64,000 nt of DNA from Chitinophaga pinensis. Its GTDB lineage: Bacteria; Bacteroidota; Bacteroidia; Chitinophagales; Chitinophagaceae. Below the pieces are notes generated by a model. It was given only the letters and a program-made list of their open reading frames with translations, made no database searches and was not told the origin of the DNA. Positions 9,846 to 18,114 of the stretch are shown piece by piece. The stretch covers positions 124,001 to 188,000 of the forward strand of contig CAMAXV010000001.1 in NCBI GenBank assembly GCA_945862385.1. Direction: 5' to 3'. The first letter of the stretch is position 1; the number at the start of each line of letters is the position of its first letter. Made by a program: the position numbers and the translations under genes.

Positions 9846-10028
9846 AATTCCCCTCCTGGCCAGGAGGGGTGCCGAGACAAATGAACGAAGTGAGTTTGTT
9901 GAGGCGGGGTGGTGGAATCGGATTTCAAAACCCACCACCCCGTCACCTGCCTTCGGCAGGCAAGCTCATTCGCCTGCACCGTCGGTGCCGGCTCATTCAT
10001 GACACCCCTCCTGTCCAGGAGGGGAATT
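9846..10028. repeat. Nested palindromic intergenic element between convergent genes
   Basis: The outer arms (about 9846-9873 and 10001-10028) are inverted copies of one another with only two mismatches over 28 nt, and each arm is itself a near-palindrome (CCCCTCCTGGCCAGGAGGGG). Inside lie further stems: GGGGTGGTGG at about 9906 with CCACCACCCC at about 9932, CCTGCCTTCGGCAGG at about 9948, and GCACCGTCGGTGC at about 9976. The element is much more GC-rich than its surroundings. It sits between the stops of two convergent genes, where it could act as a bidirectional terminator. It resembles REP/RAYT-type or MITE-like intergenic repeats of Bacteroidota; no transposase is encoded inside. Confidence 0.75.
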
Positions 10029-10057
10029 ATTAAAGTTTTTAATAGCAGAATACGTTA

Positions 10058-11149
10058 CTACTTAAACTGATTTTCCAACTGCCTCTCATACTTCTTCCAG
10101 AAAGAAAAGAAAGACCCCTTCACGGGTTGTGAAATTTGAATCATCCAATTACGGGGATCTTCTATGCCGATGTAATGCTTATTCAATGGATGCTCGCGGA
10201 AGTAAAGTGTGGACTCCCTTGTAAATTGCTGCAATTCTGCAAAACTCCCAACGAAGAGCTTTATGCCTTCAATATTTTTGCACTGCTCCATCATGAATGC
10301 CATACATGCATCCGAAACGGGATAACGTGCAAACATCTCCGGCTCCAACAACAAGACCCTGTTTGTATCTTCGCCTTTCCTCCAGGTAGGTGATAAATTG
10401 TAATAATTATAAATGCAGGTCGGCTTGCTGTTATCAATAGTAATTGGCGCAGCAACTGGTAAATTAGTAGTTAAGTTTAAATCAACAGACTCCAACAAAT
10501 GCACAGGCGCTGATGCTTCGGCCAATTCTTCATAAGTGCAATCGAGATAAGTCTTGCGTTGACTTGATTTTGCGTAATGATTGATGTTTTCCTGATTCGC
10601 AATATACTTCTTGCTGGAAAAAGTTCCTGCTACCCATTGCCAGCTCAATGCATTCGATGCCCAGTCGCCGTCGAGCAAATGGTAATACATCCACTTCGCA
10701 GCATCATGCCAGTGAAATCCTGCCAGGTTGCAGTTCATAAAGGCAGTATACATCCTCAGGTGATTGTGCATATAGCCTGTTTGCTTCAACACCTTAATGG
10801 ATGCATCAATCGCTTCAATGCCAGTGGTTGCGTGATCGACCGACAAACTCATGCCCTTATTAAACTTTGCTCCCTGATCTTGTTTGAGGTCCGAATGGAT
10901 GCGCTCACCTTCTGTTTGCCATACTCGCTGAAAGAACTCCCGCCAGGCCATTTGCTGCACAAATTTCTGCACATGATAATAGGAATAACCACGTTTCACC
11001 AGGTGCAACAGTACCGTTTTAGTGTCTATTACACCCCTTGAAATATAGGGGGAAAGTTGGGTAACTGCGCCGTCGGTAAAGTTGCGCGACTTCCCATAGG
11101 CAATGGGGTCGATATCGTCTAAACGCTTGATGAGTTGTTCGTAGTTCAT
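10058..11149 (-). CDS. Cryptochrome/photolyase-like FAD-binding protein with an atypical domain order
   Basis: 363 aa. The first 230 residues match the helical FAD-binding domain of photolyases: TQLSPYISRGVI, WREFFQRVW, TGYMHNHLRMY and DGDWASNALSWQWVAGT. The N-terminal alpha/beta antenna domain of classical photolyases is missing. Instead about 120 residues follow the FAD domain and look alpha/beta (NRVLLLEPEMFARYPVSD, IEGIKLFVGS). The usual R in HNRLRM is replaced by H (HNHLRM). The family occurs widely in Bacteroidota; DNA repair or light sensing is inferred. Its ATG overlaps the stop of the DUF2805 gene by 4 nt (ATGA), so the two are translationally coupled. Confidence 0.8.
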   Translation of the reverse strand: MNYEQLIKRLDDIDPIAYGKSRNFTDGAVTQLSPYISRGVIDTKTVLLHLVKRGYSYYHVQKFVQQMAWREFFQRVWQTEGERIHSDLKQDQGAKFNKGMSLSVDHATTGIEAIDASIKVLKQTGYMHNHLRMYTAFMNCNLAGFHWHDAAKWMYYHLLDGDWASNALSWQWVAGTFSSKKYIANQENINHYAKSSQRKTYLDCTYEELAEASAPVHLLESVDLNLTTNLPVAAPITIDNSKPTCIYNYYNLSPTWRKGEDTNRVLLLEPEMFARYPVSDACMAFMMEQCKNIEGIKLFVGSFAELQQFTRESTLYFREHPLNKHYIGIEDPRNWMIQISQPVKGSFFSFWKKYERQLENQFK

Positions 11150-11421
11150 GAGCGTTTGCTGATTTTATTCAAAGAAATCTGACGCTGCATCGTGCATTTA
11201 AACCTGTCAATTTCAGGATTTCTTTTCATGAGGTGTTTCTGGCTTACCCCACTGTTCACCCTTTCACGCCATAGCAGAAAACTTTTTCTTTTAAGGTTTT
11301 TGCGCATCAATTCAATCACCTGCGCTTCTGATAGTCCAAATTGAATTTCAATCGCTTCAAAGGGCGTCCGGTCTTCCCACGCCATTTCAATGATCCTGTC
11401 GATGTCCACTTCCGTCATCAT
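11146..11421 (-). CDS. DUF2805 / TIGR03643 family small protein
   Basis: About 92 aa from ATG 11421 (ATG 11418 is equally possible; the longer frame would need a GTG). Signature features are DRIIEMAWEDRTPFEAIE, FGLSEAQVIELMR and LWRERVNSG. This is a compact helical, probably DNA- or RNA-binding-like module of unknown function. It is the first gene of the operon with the photolyase-like gene and overlaps it by 4 nt. The same pairing is common in this phylum, which suggests a shared role. Confidence 0.75.
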   Translation of the reverse strand: MMTEVDIDRIIEMAWEDRTPFEAIEIQFGLSEAQVIELMRKNLKRKSFLLWRERVNSGVSQKHLMKRNPEIDRFKCTMQRQISLNKISKRS

Positions 11422-11484
11422 GCATGATAAACAACAAAGGAGCACCTAAGTTCAATTTCATTTGAAAGAGTTTACTCAGGAAAA

Positions 11485-11548
11485 ATGTAGTTACATATCA
11501 CTTTTAAGTACTTAAAAATGTAAAATATCACACTTTTAACGACTTAAA
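11485..11548. promoter_or_regulatory. Cluster of palindromes upstream of the DUF2805-photolyase operon
   Basis: A perfect 16-bp palindrome TTTTAAGTACTTAAAA (11502-11517) lies 81 bp upstream of the DUF2805 start. A degenerate copy TTTTAACGACTTAAA (11534-11548) has its centre about 31 bp away, and both are preceded by ATATCAC. Beside them is the dyad ATGTA-GT-TACAT (11485-11496). All sit in the 129-bp gap between the GH20 gene stop and the photolyase operon, so an operator for that operon is likely. The regulator is not identified. Confidence 0.5.
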
Positions 11549-11550
11549 TC

Positions 11551-14121
11551 CTATTTCACCGGAACAAAAGTAAACATCCACTTCACAGGTGTCTGCCAGT
11601 CATGGGCCTTGAAAGTACCTACTGGTGCTTTGATCAATACAGAGTTCCGTCCTTTCTGGAGCCGAATAATAGTAGGAGCCCGGTAGCTGTAACCTTCATC
11701 GATCAAGGGTACTTCAGGGTCTCCCTTGGCACCGGGTCTGGTCCACCGTGGAGCAGGAACAAGCTTCCCATTAACCCAAACCGCACTTCCTCTCATATCC
11801 CAGGCTCCAGCGGGAGGTGTGTTGGTGGCAGGCGACCTCGACAAATCATAAAACCCAATCCAGAAAGGATACTCACCTGCTTCATCTCTCCAGATCTTTG
11901 TTGTAGCATACCAGGTGGTATTTTCTTTTGCCCCATCCACAGCGCCTTTGATCAAAGGATCCCAGAAATGTCGCATCACAATTGTTCCTCCGGTAACCTG
12001 CTTAACGGACTTTGGTAAACCACTGCCTGCCTTCCCTTTTTCGATGTCAAATGTCCGTTGCACATCACCTCCATTGTCGAATGGACCAAACAGTTCCCAT
12101 TGCTGATTGGACTGCTGATGATATGGGAAATACTTTCCTTTAAAGTAAAGTTGCTTTTGCTCCAATAAACGGCTTTCAAAGTCTTTAAAGGCGGACAAAT
12201 CGCCATCAGAAATATTGGCTATCCAACCTTGCTTTCCTCCACCTCGCCAGCTGCGTTCCGCAAAGGCCAGCATGCCGGGATAAACTGGATTCATTTTCAA
12301 CACATCATCATCCCTGCCCACGTTCCTGTCGTGCCAGAGGCACAAAATAGCACCAAGCGCCAGACTATCACCCTGCTGCTGGTTACAGAGCTGTCTGTTG
12401 AAAATGGTTGTGACCGCCTCAAGCGGATCATGGTGATTCAAATAGAGATGTCTGGAGTCTATATAGGGAACACCGGGAACAATAAATGACCGCTTGGCAT
12501 CTTCTCGCCACAACTGCCGGATGGTGGTATTGTTGAAGTTACCTCCCGGTTGCCAGCCAATGACCTTTTTCCCCCTGGCTTCCAACAGGGCTGTCATCTC
12601 CGGTACAAAAGCCGTATCCTTGATGCGCACTTCGTCTGAACCAATGTGCACATAGGGCATATCATAGGTATCGCAAATCTCATTCAGGATTTTCTTCAAA
12701 ACAATTTTACCACTGTCGCTTTGCATATCAAATCCCATGGCACGTGTAAAAGCAGCACTGTGTCCGGGCATGTCGATTTCAGGTATTAAAGTAATGAACC
12801 TTTCCTTGCAATAAGCAATCAGGTCTTTGATCTCTTCAACAGTGTAATATTTTCCCTTGTTGCGCAACATGTGTTTTGCATCAGTTAACTGCGGGAATGA
12901 CTTCACCTCAAATCGCCAGGCAATGTCTTCTGTTGGATGAAAATGAAAAACATTCAGCTTGTTCGCTGCCATCACATCAATCTGCTGCTTAAGCAGGTCT
13001 ACCGACATGTAATTCCTTCCCACATCAATCATGTAGCCTCTGATGGCAAATGCAGGCCAGTCGGCTATCTCACAACCATCCACAACAACACCATCACGCA
13101 TCAGTTGCCTCAGGGTTTGTATGCCATTAAAGACGCCATGTGGTGTTGGTGCAGTAATCTTTATTTGGTTAGAAGTTACCTGCAAAATGTATCCTTCTGT
13201 TTTATTTTTAATAGAGGGATGATCTGCCAGCACAAGAGCAATATGTGGTTCATTTGGTGCAGTATTCACTTTTACTTCCAATCGCAAGCCAATCGACTGA
13301 ATATATTTTTGTAAACTAGTTGCTTCTTTTTGCAACCGTGAATTAGCTACAACAATTGTTTTTGGCTGATACAAAAAAAATCTTTCGTTTGTCCATTTCA
13401 CTTGCTGTGGTAATGGTATCAATGCCGGCTTTTCCGCTACACCATATACAAAAGAATAGACTACATGTTTCCACAGCATGTATCCTTCACCCATCAGGTG
13501 CAATCCGTCATTGTTATACCGCTGATCCATCCTGCCGTCTGCGGCTGTAAAGGGTGTATGCAAATCCACATAAGTGTATTGATGTGCTGTTGCAGCTTCT
13601 CTCAGCTTCGCATTTACATCACGAATCTGCTGACCCTTGCTGGTATGTCCGCCAAACTTTTTGTAATGATCAGTCACGGGTAAAATACTCTGGATGAAGA
13701 GTTGTGTAGCCGGACTCTCCTGCTTCAGGTAGTCTGCGGCGAGTAAGATATTTTTAACTACACTGTCAACGCTGGCTCCGCGAGACAAATCATTTGTCCC
13801 AATCATCAAAAAGACTTTCTTAGGATTCGCTTTCACAATTTGCTGCCACCTGTGCAAAATGCCATAGGTCACATCTCCACTGATGCCCCTGTTTTTGATA
13901 TGCAGGTCATTGAACAACTCACTCCATTCTGAACCGTCTGTGATGCTGTTGCCGGCAAAAACAATGTCTTCTTTTTGGATAGGCATCATGTCAAATAAAC
14001 TCACACGCTGTAAATAATACGTAGAGAAAAGTGAGTCAGCGTAAACCGGAAGTTTAACCTGTGCTGATGCGAGTTGAATCAAAAGACTTGTGATAATGTA
14101 AACTGTAAATTTTTTAAACAT
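11551..14121 (-). CDS. Two-domain exported enzyme: SGNH/GDSL esterase fused to GH20 beta-N-acetylhexosaminidase
   Basis: The ATG at 14121 is chosen; the longer frame begins with TTG and spoils the signal peptide (about 1-20, ending LASA/QV). Residues about 25-228 are a complete SGNH hydrolase: Ser59 in GNSITDG, Gly in the GDVTYG block, Asn110 in GTND, Asp205 and His208 in DGLH. Residues about 230-355 form the GH20 N-terminal alpha/beta domain. Then comes the GH20 barrel, with the catalytic pair Asp496-Glu497 in HIGSDEV. A C-terminal beta-rich domain of about 200 residues follows. The protein could remove ester groups and terminal GlcNAc/GalNAc from the same glycan. It is the last gene of the sialic-acid locus, 89 bp after the epimerase. 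Confidence 0.85.
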   Translation of the reverse strand: MFKKFTVYIITSLLIQLASAQVKLPVYADSLFSTYYLQRVSLFDMMPIQKEDIVFAGNSITDGSEWSELFNDLHIKNRGISGDVTYGILHRWQQIVKANPKKVFLMIGTNDLSRGASVDSVVKNILLAADYLKQESPATQLFIQSILPVTDHYKKFGGHTSKGQQIRDVNAKLREAATAHQYTYVDLHTPFTAADGRMDQRYNNDGLHLMGEGYMLWKHVVYSFVYGVAEKPALIPLPQQVKWTNERFFLYQPKTIVVANSRLQKEATSLQKYIQSIGLRLEVKVNTAPNEPHIALVLADHPSIKNKTEGYILQVTSNQIKITAPTPHGVFNGIQTLRQLMRDGVVVDGCEIADWPAFAIRGYMIDVGRNYMSVDLLKQQIDVMAANKLNVFHFHPTEDIAWRFEVKSFPQLTDAKHMLRNKGKYYTVEEIKDLIAYCKERFITLIPEIDMPGHSAAFTRAMGFDMQSDSGKIVLKKILNEICDTYDMPYVHIGSDEVRIKDTAFVPEMTALLEARGKKVIGWQPGGNFNNTTIRQLWREDAKRSFIVPGVPYIDSRHLYLNHHDPLEAVTTIFNRQLCNQQQGDSLALGAILCLWHDRNVGRDDDVLKMNPVYPGMLAFAERSWRGGGKQGWIANISDGDLSAFKDFESRLLEQKQLYFKGKYFPYHQQSNQQWELFGPFDNGGDVQRTFDIEKGKAGSGLPKSVKQVTGGTIVMRHFWDPLIKGAVDGAKENTTWYATTKIWRDEAGEYPFWIGFYDLSRSPATNTPPAGAWDMRGSAVWVNGKLVPAPRWTRPGAKGDPEVPLIDEGYSYRAPTIIRLQKGRNSVLIKAPVGTFKAHDWQTPVKWMFTFVPVK

Positions 14122-14210
14122 GGTACCCCGTTTTATGTCAGTCAATTTTCATAGCGTGTACATGGACAAACACCACAAACTCATGAAACGTAGGTAGTGT
14201 TTGAATGTCA

Positions 14211-15389
14211 TCAGTATTTGTCTTTTAACAACTGCCAGCAAAACCATTCTTGTCGTGGTAAATGAAATGGCCCTTTGAACAAATTACCTTTAGCTGATTG
14301 TGATATTTTTCCGTCGCGATGCAGGTAACCAAACCATTCACCGCCAACCGGGTCATGGAAATGTTTGTAACTATAAGCATGTACCTTTCGGTGCATGTCT
14401 GCGTATTTGTCTTTCCCTGTCAGCAGATAAGCCATCAGTGTTGCAATGATTACCTCATTGTGTGGCCACCAGAATTTCATGTCTTGCCAATACTCCTGCA
14501 CTGGTTTTCCATAAACATCTCTGAAGTAAAACAACCCATCGTATTCCTCATCCCATCCCCTTTCCCACATGTAATCAATCATGGTGCAACCCAGTTCAAT
14601 CAAGCGCGGATCATTATTTCTGTGCATAGCCTCATACAGGATGAACCAGGCTCCTTCGATTGCATGACCAGGGTTCAGGGTTCTTCCATCAATGTGGTTG
14701 ATGATGCTGCCATCAGGTGCTACCTGTTCCATCACACAACGGATATCATGCTTCACGAAATCACGTTCGATTTCATCAATCCATTGGTCGATCAACCCAT
14801 TACACCTTTCATCACCAATTGTTTCCCGCAGTTGCTGTGCGGTATTCATCATGATCATGGGTACACCAATTCCTTTAGCCGGACGAACATCCGTGAACTT
14901 GGGCGTGATGTGTCCGGGTTCAGTGGCATAGGCAATACACCTACCAAATACTTCCCGGGCCCTATTTGCGGCTTCCTGATCGCCTGTAGCCTGCGCATAC
15001 GCAGCAGCAGCAATCACATAAAATGTTTCAGAAAAATAATACCGACGTTTGCGAATCGGCCCTCCGTCTCTTGTTACATGAAAAAACATCTTTCCATCCG
15101 AATCAAAACAATGTTGGTTCAAGAAATCAAAGCCCAGCTTTGCTCCGTCGAGCCATTCCTGTTTCTGCTCTACCGTATTGTAAAGGGTCGATAACAACCA
15201 GGTTGCACGGCCCTGAATCCATACGGCCTTATCATCATCAATCAGACTTCCATCTGCATCCCGCATCAGCAAAAAACCTCCGTGTTCATGATCGTATGAA
15301 CGCGGAAACCAGAAAGGAATAGTATCACTGAGTAGTTGTTGCCTGTAAAAATCTTTTAAGGAAACCAGCTCCTGTTGCGTATATCCCAT
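14211..15389 (-). CDS. N-acylglucosamine 2-epimerase (AGE family)
   Basis: 392 aa, the usual AGE length, with an (alpha/alpha)6-barrel pattern and no signal peptide, so cytosolic. The two histidines expected to be catalytic are His242 in TLNPGHAIEG and His376 in KGPFHLPR; KFWWPHNEVI and EWFGYLHRDG are further family motifs. It interconverts ManNAc and GlcNAc, taking the product of NanA into amino-sugar metabolism, as in the Bacteroides nan pathway where AGE replaces the E. coli kinase/NanE route. It starts 5 bp after the sialidase stop, inside the operon. Cellobiose 2-epimerase is the alternative within the superfamily but fits the context less well. Confidence 0.88.
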   Translation of the reverse strand: MGYTQQELVSLKDFYRQQLLSDTIPFWFPRSYDHEHGGFLLMRDADGSLIDDDKAVWIQGRATWLLSTLYNTVEQKQEWLDGAKLGFDFLNQHCFDSDGKMFFHVTRDGGPIRKRRYYFSETFYVIAAAAYAQATGDQEAANRAREVFGRCIAYATEPGHITPKFTDVRPAKGIGVPMIMMNTAQQLRETIGDERCNGLIDQWIDEIERDFVKHDIRCVMEQVAPDGSIINHIDGRTLNPGHAIEGAWFILYEAMHRNNDPRLIELGCTMIDYMWERGWDEEYDGLFYFRDVYGKPVQEYWQDMKFWWPHNEVIIATLMAYLLTGKDKYADMHRKVHAYSYKHFHDPVGGEWFGYLHRDGKISQSAKGNLFKGPFHLPRQEWFCWQLLKDKY

Positions 15390-15394
15390 GTCAC

Positions 15395-16963
15395 TTATTT
15401 TAGCATTTCACTGACGGGTACTTTCACAAAATAAAGATCCCGGCTTCCTTCGTACAATAAGCCTATTGTATTTTCATCTAAACGGGTCAGTGCAGAATAT
15501 CCAAAACAAAGGCGTTCATCAATCAGCAGCTGATTATTCTTGAGCCAGGTTTCACCCAGGTCTGCGCTCCATTTGATGGTGATATTATATCTGCCTGAAC
15601 TTGTGTTGGCATTGCTGAAAAACAAGAGGTCTTTTGACACATTGTTATGCTTTACAGTAGCTTTAATGAAACTCGCCATGCAAACCGGGTCTTGTAATGC
15701 ACTGAATGAGGTGGAATGCTCCGTCCATTTGGCACCCATATTGGTAGTTGTCGCCACACTCCTGTAACCGCCCCTATTGTCCCGCATGTTGAGCATCAGT
15801 GTGCCGGGCGTTGTTTCCACAACCTGACTTTCCGTGGTGTTGGATTTGGGTCCAAGTATCTTGCCCTTCCAACTTTTGCCTTTATCATCACTGTAGATGA
15901 TAGTGGAATGGGGCATCTTCACCTCATCCCAGTACTGGGCAGCAAAAACCAATTTGCCATCTTGCATCACAATGCCATTTCCCGGTCCATTGAAAAATAA
16001 ATGCCAGCGTGGTTCCTTAATCTGCGGGGTGATGGTTTGGGGAGCCGACCAGGTTTTACCATCATCGTCGCTGCTCACCAGCACAAATTGTCCGGTTGTA
16101 TCAGGTGAAATACCCGGCAAAGAACCGGCAATGGATCGGTTACCCTTGCTCCACAAGGCTGCCACCCAAATCTTACGGGTAATGGGATCAAATAAGACAG
16201 CAGGATCACCTATGCCATTGTTAAGATGGGGCTCACCCATGTCCATGATCACTTTCATGGGTTCCCAGGTTCGGCCACCATCGGTACTTCTACTCATCCC
16301 TACATCAATATTGCCGGGGAGGTCTCTGGATTCGGTATACCGAATATCATAAACAGCAATCATTGTGCCTTTATCTGTTGTGATGATTCCGGGTATCCTG
16401 TAAGTATGCACATTGTCATCGCCTGCCTTGCGTACTGCCACACCAATGCGTTTGCTGTGGTCAGAACCATCTGTGGTGATGGCTGTAACTGCTTCGGATG
16501 ACATCACTAGTTCTTTACAGAGTAAGGTTATTTTGCCATCAATAGACGCATCATTTTTCAAGACAATACTGAACCAGATGAAATGTACGCCTGACTTAAG
16601 TTTCAAGTCAACTGCCACATCAAAATTCGATGCCGATGGCCTGATTGTAGCGATTGGTTGTCCGGCTACAAAAGGCTGCGCACCTGTGAGGTGCAGGTCT
16701 ATCCGGTCTATACTTGAAATAGCTTCAGGATTGATAGTCCCCCTGATGGTTTTGACATGCTGTTCAGGATTATCACCAGGGATAGTGACTCCCAGCCTTA
16801 CAACGGGATTAGCTGCCAATCCCTTGATCACAGGAAACGAAGGAGAATGCGTGATAGCCAGCACTGGTAAAAGAGGCTGCTCTGCAATGGTTTTTTTACA
16901 ACTCATTATGGTAAACGCAATAAGTATAAATAAATTTAATCTCAATAATTTCATTTGATTCAT
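15395..16963 (-). CDS. nanH: Exo-alpha-sialidase (GH33), lipoprotein
   Basis: 522 aa. The N-terminus has a lipoprotein signal (LIAFTIMSC, Cys near residue 22), then a sialidase-associated beta domain (about 40-170). The catalytic six-bladed propeller starts with the RIP motif (YRIPGI) and ESRDLPGNIDVG. Four Asp boxes are visible: STDGGRTW, SDDDGKTW, SDDKGKSW and SADLGETW. The enzyme releases terminal sialic acid from glycoconjugates at the cell surface or in the periplasm. Its ATG overlaps the NanM stop by 4 nt (ATGA). Confidence 0.92.
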   Translation of the reverse strand: MNQMKLLRLNLFILIAFTIMSCKKTIAEQPLLPVLAITHSPSFPVIKGLAANPVVRLGVTIPGDNPEQHVKTIRGTINPEAISSIDRIDLHLTGAQPFVAGQPIATIRPSASNFDVAVDLKLKSGVHFIWFSIVLKNDASIDGKITLLCKELVMSSEAVTAITTDGSDHSKRIGVAVRKAGDDNVHTYRIPGIITTDKGTMIAVYDIRYTESRDLPGNIDVGMSRSTDGGRTWEPMKVIMDMGEPHLNNGIGDPAVLFDPITRKIWVAALWSKGNRSIAGSLPGISPDTTGQFVLVSSDDDGKTWSAPQTITPQIKEPRWHLFFNGPGNGIVMQDGKLVFAAQYWDEVKMPHSTIIYSDDKGKSWKGKILGPKSNTTESQVVETTPGTLMLNMRDNRGGYRSVATTTNMGAKWTEHSTSFSALQDPVCMASFIKATVKHNNVSKDLLFFSNANTSSGRYNITIKWSADLGETWLKNNQLLIDERLCFGYSALTRLDENTIGLLYEGSRDLYFVKVPVSEMLK

Positions 16964-18114
16964 TTCAGTCTGGATTTTATTGTGGCAGTCAGAATAGCAG
17001 GTGTTCTTACACCTGCCCGAATTTCACCGCTGGGAAGGATGATCATATCTTGATGAATAAGAGCAGTGGTGGTGACGGGTGATGGGAAAGGAATGAGGCC
17101 AGCTATAGCCGATTTCCCGCTTTCAACATCATACCGCAATATCTCTTTACCGAAGCCAGGATGTGATGCAAGTAACTTATTCTTTTTATTGATGAGTGCA
17201 GGCTTTTCTGTTTCGGCGGCAACTGCTATGGCTGTATGGGTTTGCTCTACCTGCGTAAAGGTCTCTGCCTTATCTCCACCAAGAAAGAAGAGCGTGGATT
17301 TGCCTGCAGCAAAAGCTGTTCCGGCAGAGACAGGATAGGGAAGTGAATGTTTTTGTTCCCACTTATCCTCTTTCAGGTTATATGCGTAAACTGAGGGTGA
17401 TATGTCGCTGACACCCGAAACAGTTTTTCTCCTGCCACCCAGGACAACTACCTGCGGATGATCAGGAAAGTCCATCAGTACCGCACTGGAATAAGCTAAC
17501 GGCAATGGCAGTGGTGCGATGCTTTTCCAACCCACTTCAAGGTGATTCAGATCCAGTTTCCAGCAGGCTGCAGTGGTTCCTGCAGCTGTTTCTCCACCGA
17601 TAAAGTAGATGGATTGGTTTGAAGAAACAGCAACCGCATTGGTTGTGGGAATAGGAAGGGCAGGTAAATACTGTGTAGCAACGGCTTTGGTCAGGGGATT
17701 GACTGTAAAAAGGCATACAGTTGCTGAAAGGCCTTCACTGTTTTCACCTCCTGCCGTTACAATACCGTGGGAGGTATTGCAACTGGCTGAATAGGCAAGG
17801 GGTGTGGACAAGTGATCAACTGTAAAAAGATATGTTGGTTTACCAGATGACAGGTCATACAGGTAAATGGCTGAATGGTATTTTTTTTTACCGCCTTCCC
17901 AGGGCAATCCATCCGGGAAATTTGCACCACCGGCAATGAGGAGGATGTTGTTGTGAATTCCTGTAACAGGACCAGCCAAACCAGGATGCGGTTTTCCGGA
18001 TAGCAAGGGAAGCTGTGTAGCATCCGACCAGTCAACGATCTCCGGATCCTGGGCAATGGCATGATAGGATAGCTGCATGCAAAAAAGTAAATTGATGAAT
18101 CCGGTTAATCTCAT
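16960..18114 (-). CDS. nanM: N-acetylneuraminate epimerase (kelch-repeat mutarotase)
   Basis: 384 aa with a signal peptide (about 1-21, ending AIA/QD). It contains kelch-like beta-propeller repeats with paired glycines (LLIAGGANFPDG, GIVTAGGENSEG, IYFIGGETAAG, VVVLGGRRK, LFFLGGDKAE). The start WSDATQLPLLSGKPHPGLAGP matches the cyclically permuted mutarotase group that includes YjhT/NanM. It speeds alpha-to-beta conversion of the Neu5Ac that sialidase releases, in the periplasm. The stop of nanA and its ATG overlap by one base (TAATG), and it overlaps nanH by 4 nt, so translation is coupled. Confidence 0.9.
   Translation of the reverse strand: MRLTGFINLLFCMQLSYHAIAQDPEIVDWSDATQLPLLSGKPHPGLAGPVTGIHNNILLIAGGANFPDGLPWEGGKKKYHSAIYLYDLSSGKPTYLFTVDHLSTPLAYSASCNTSHGIVTAGGENSEGLSATVCLFTVNPLTKAVATQYLPALPIPTTNAVAVSSNQSIYFIGGETAAGTTAACWKLDLNHLEVGWKSIAPLPLPLAYSSAVLMDFPDHPQVVVLGGRRKTVSGVSDISPSVYAYNLKEDKWEQKHSLPYPVSAGTAFAAGKSTLFFLGGDKAETFTQVEQTHTAIAVAAETEKPALINKKNKLLASHPGFGKEILRYDVESGKSAIAGLIPFPSPVTTTALIHQDMIILPSGEIRAGVRTPAILTATIKSRLK

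Noticed and set aside
9824-10033. Open frame of 69 codons on the plus strand
   Set aside because: It lies wholly inside the nested palindromic element; its product is Pro/Arg-rich and shaped by the repeats.
11146-11445. Longer DUF2805 start at 11445
   Set aside because: It would use GTG and add a Cys/Leu-rich leader not expected for this family.
14319-15194. Long open frame (291 codons) opposite the AGE gene
   Set aside because: It is the antisense of a well-supported epimerase and has a Cys/His/Ile-rich composition without domain features.
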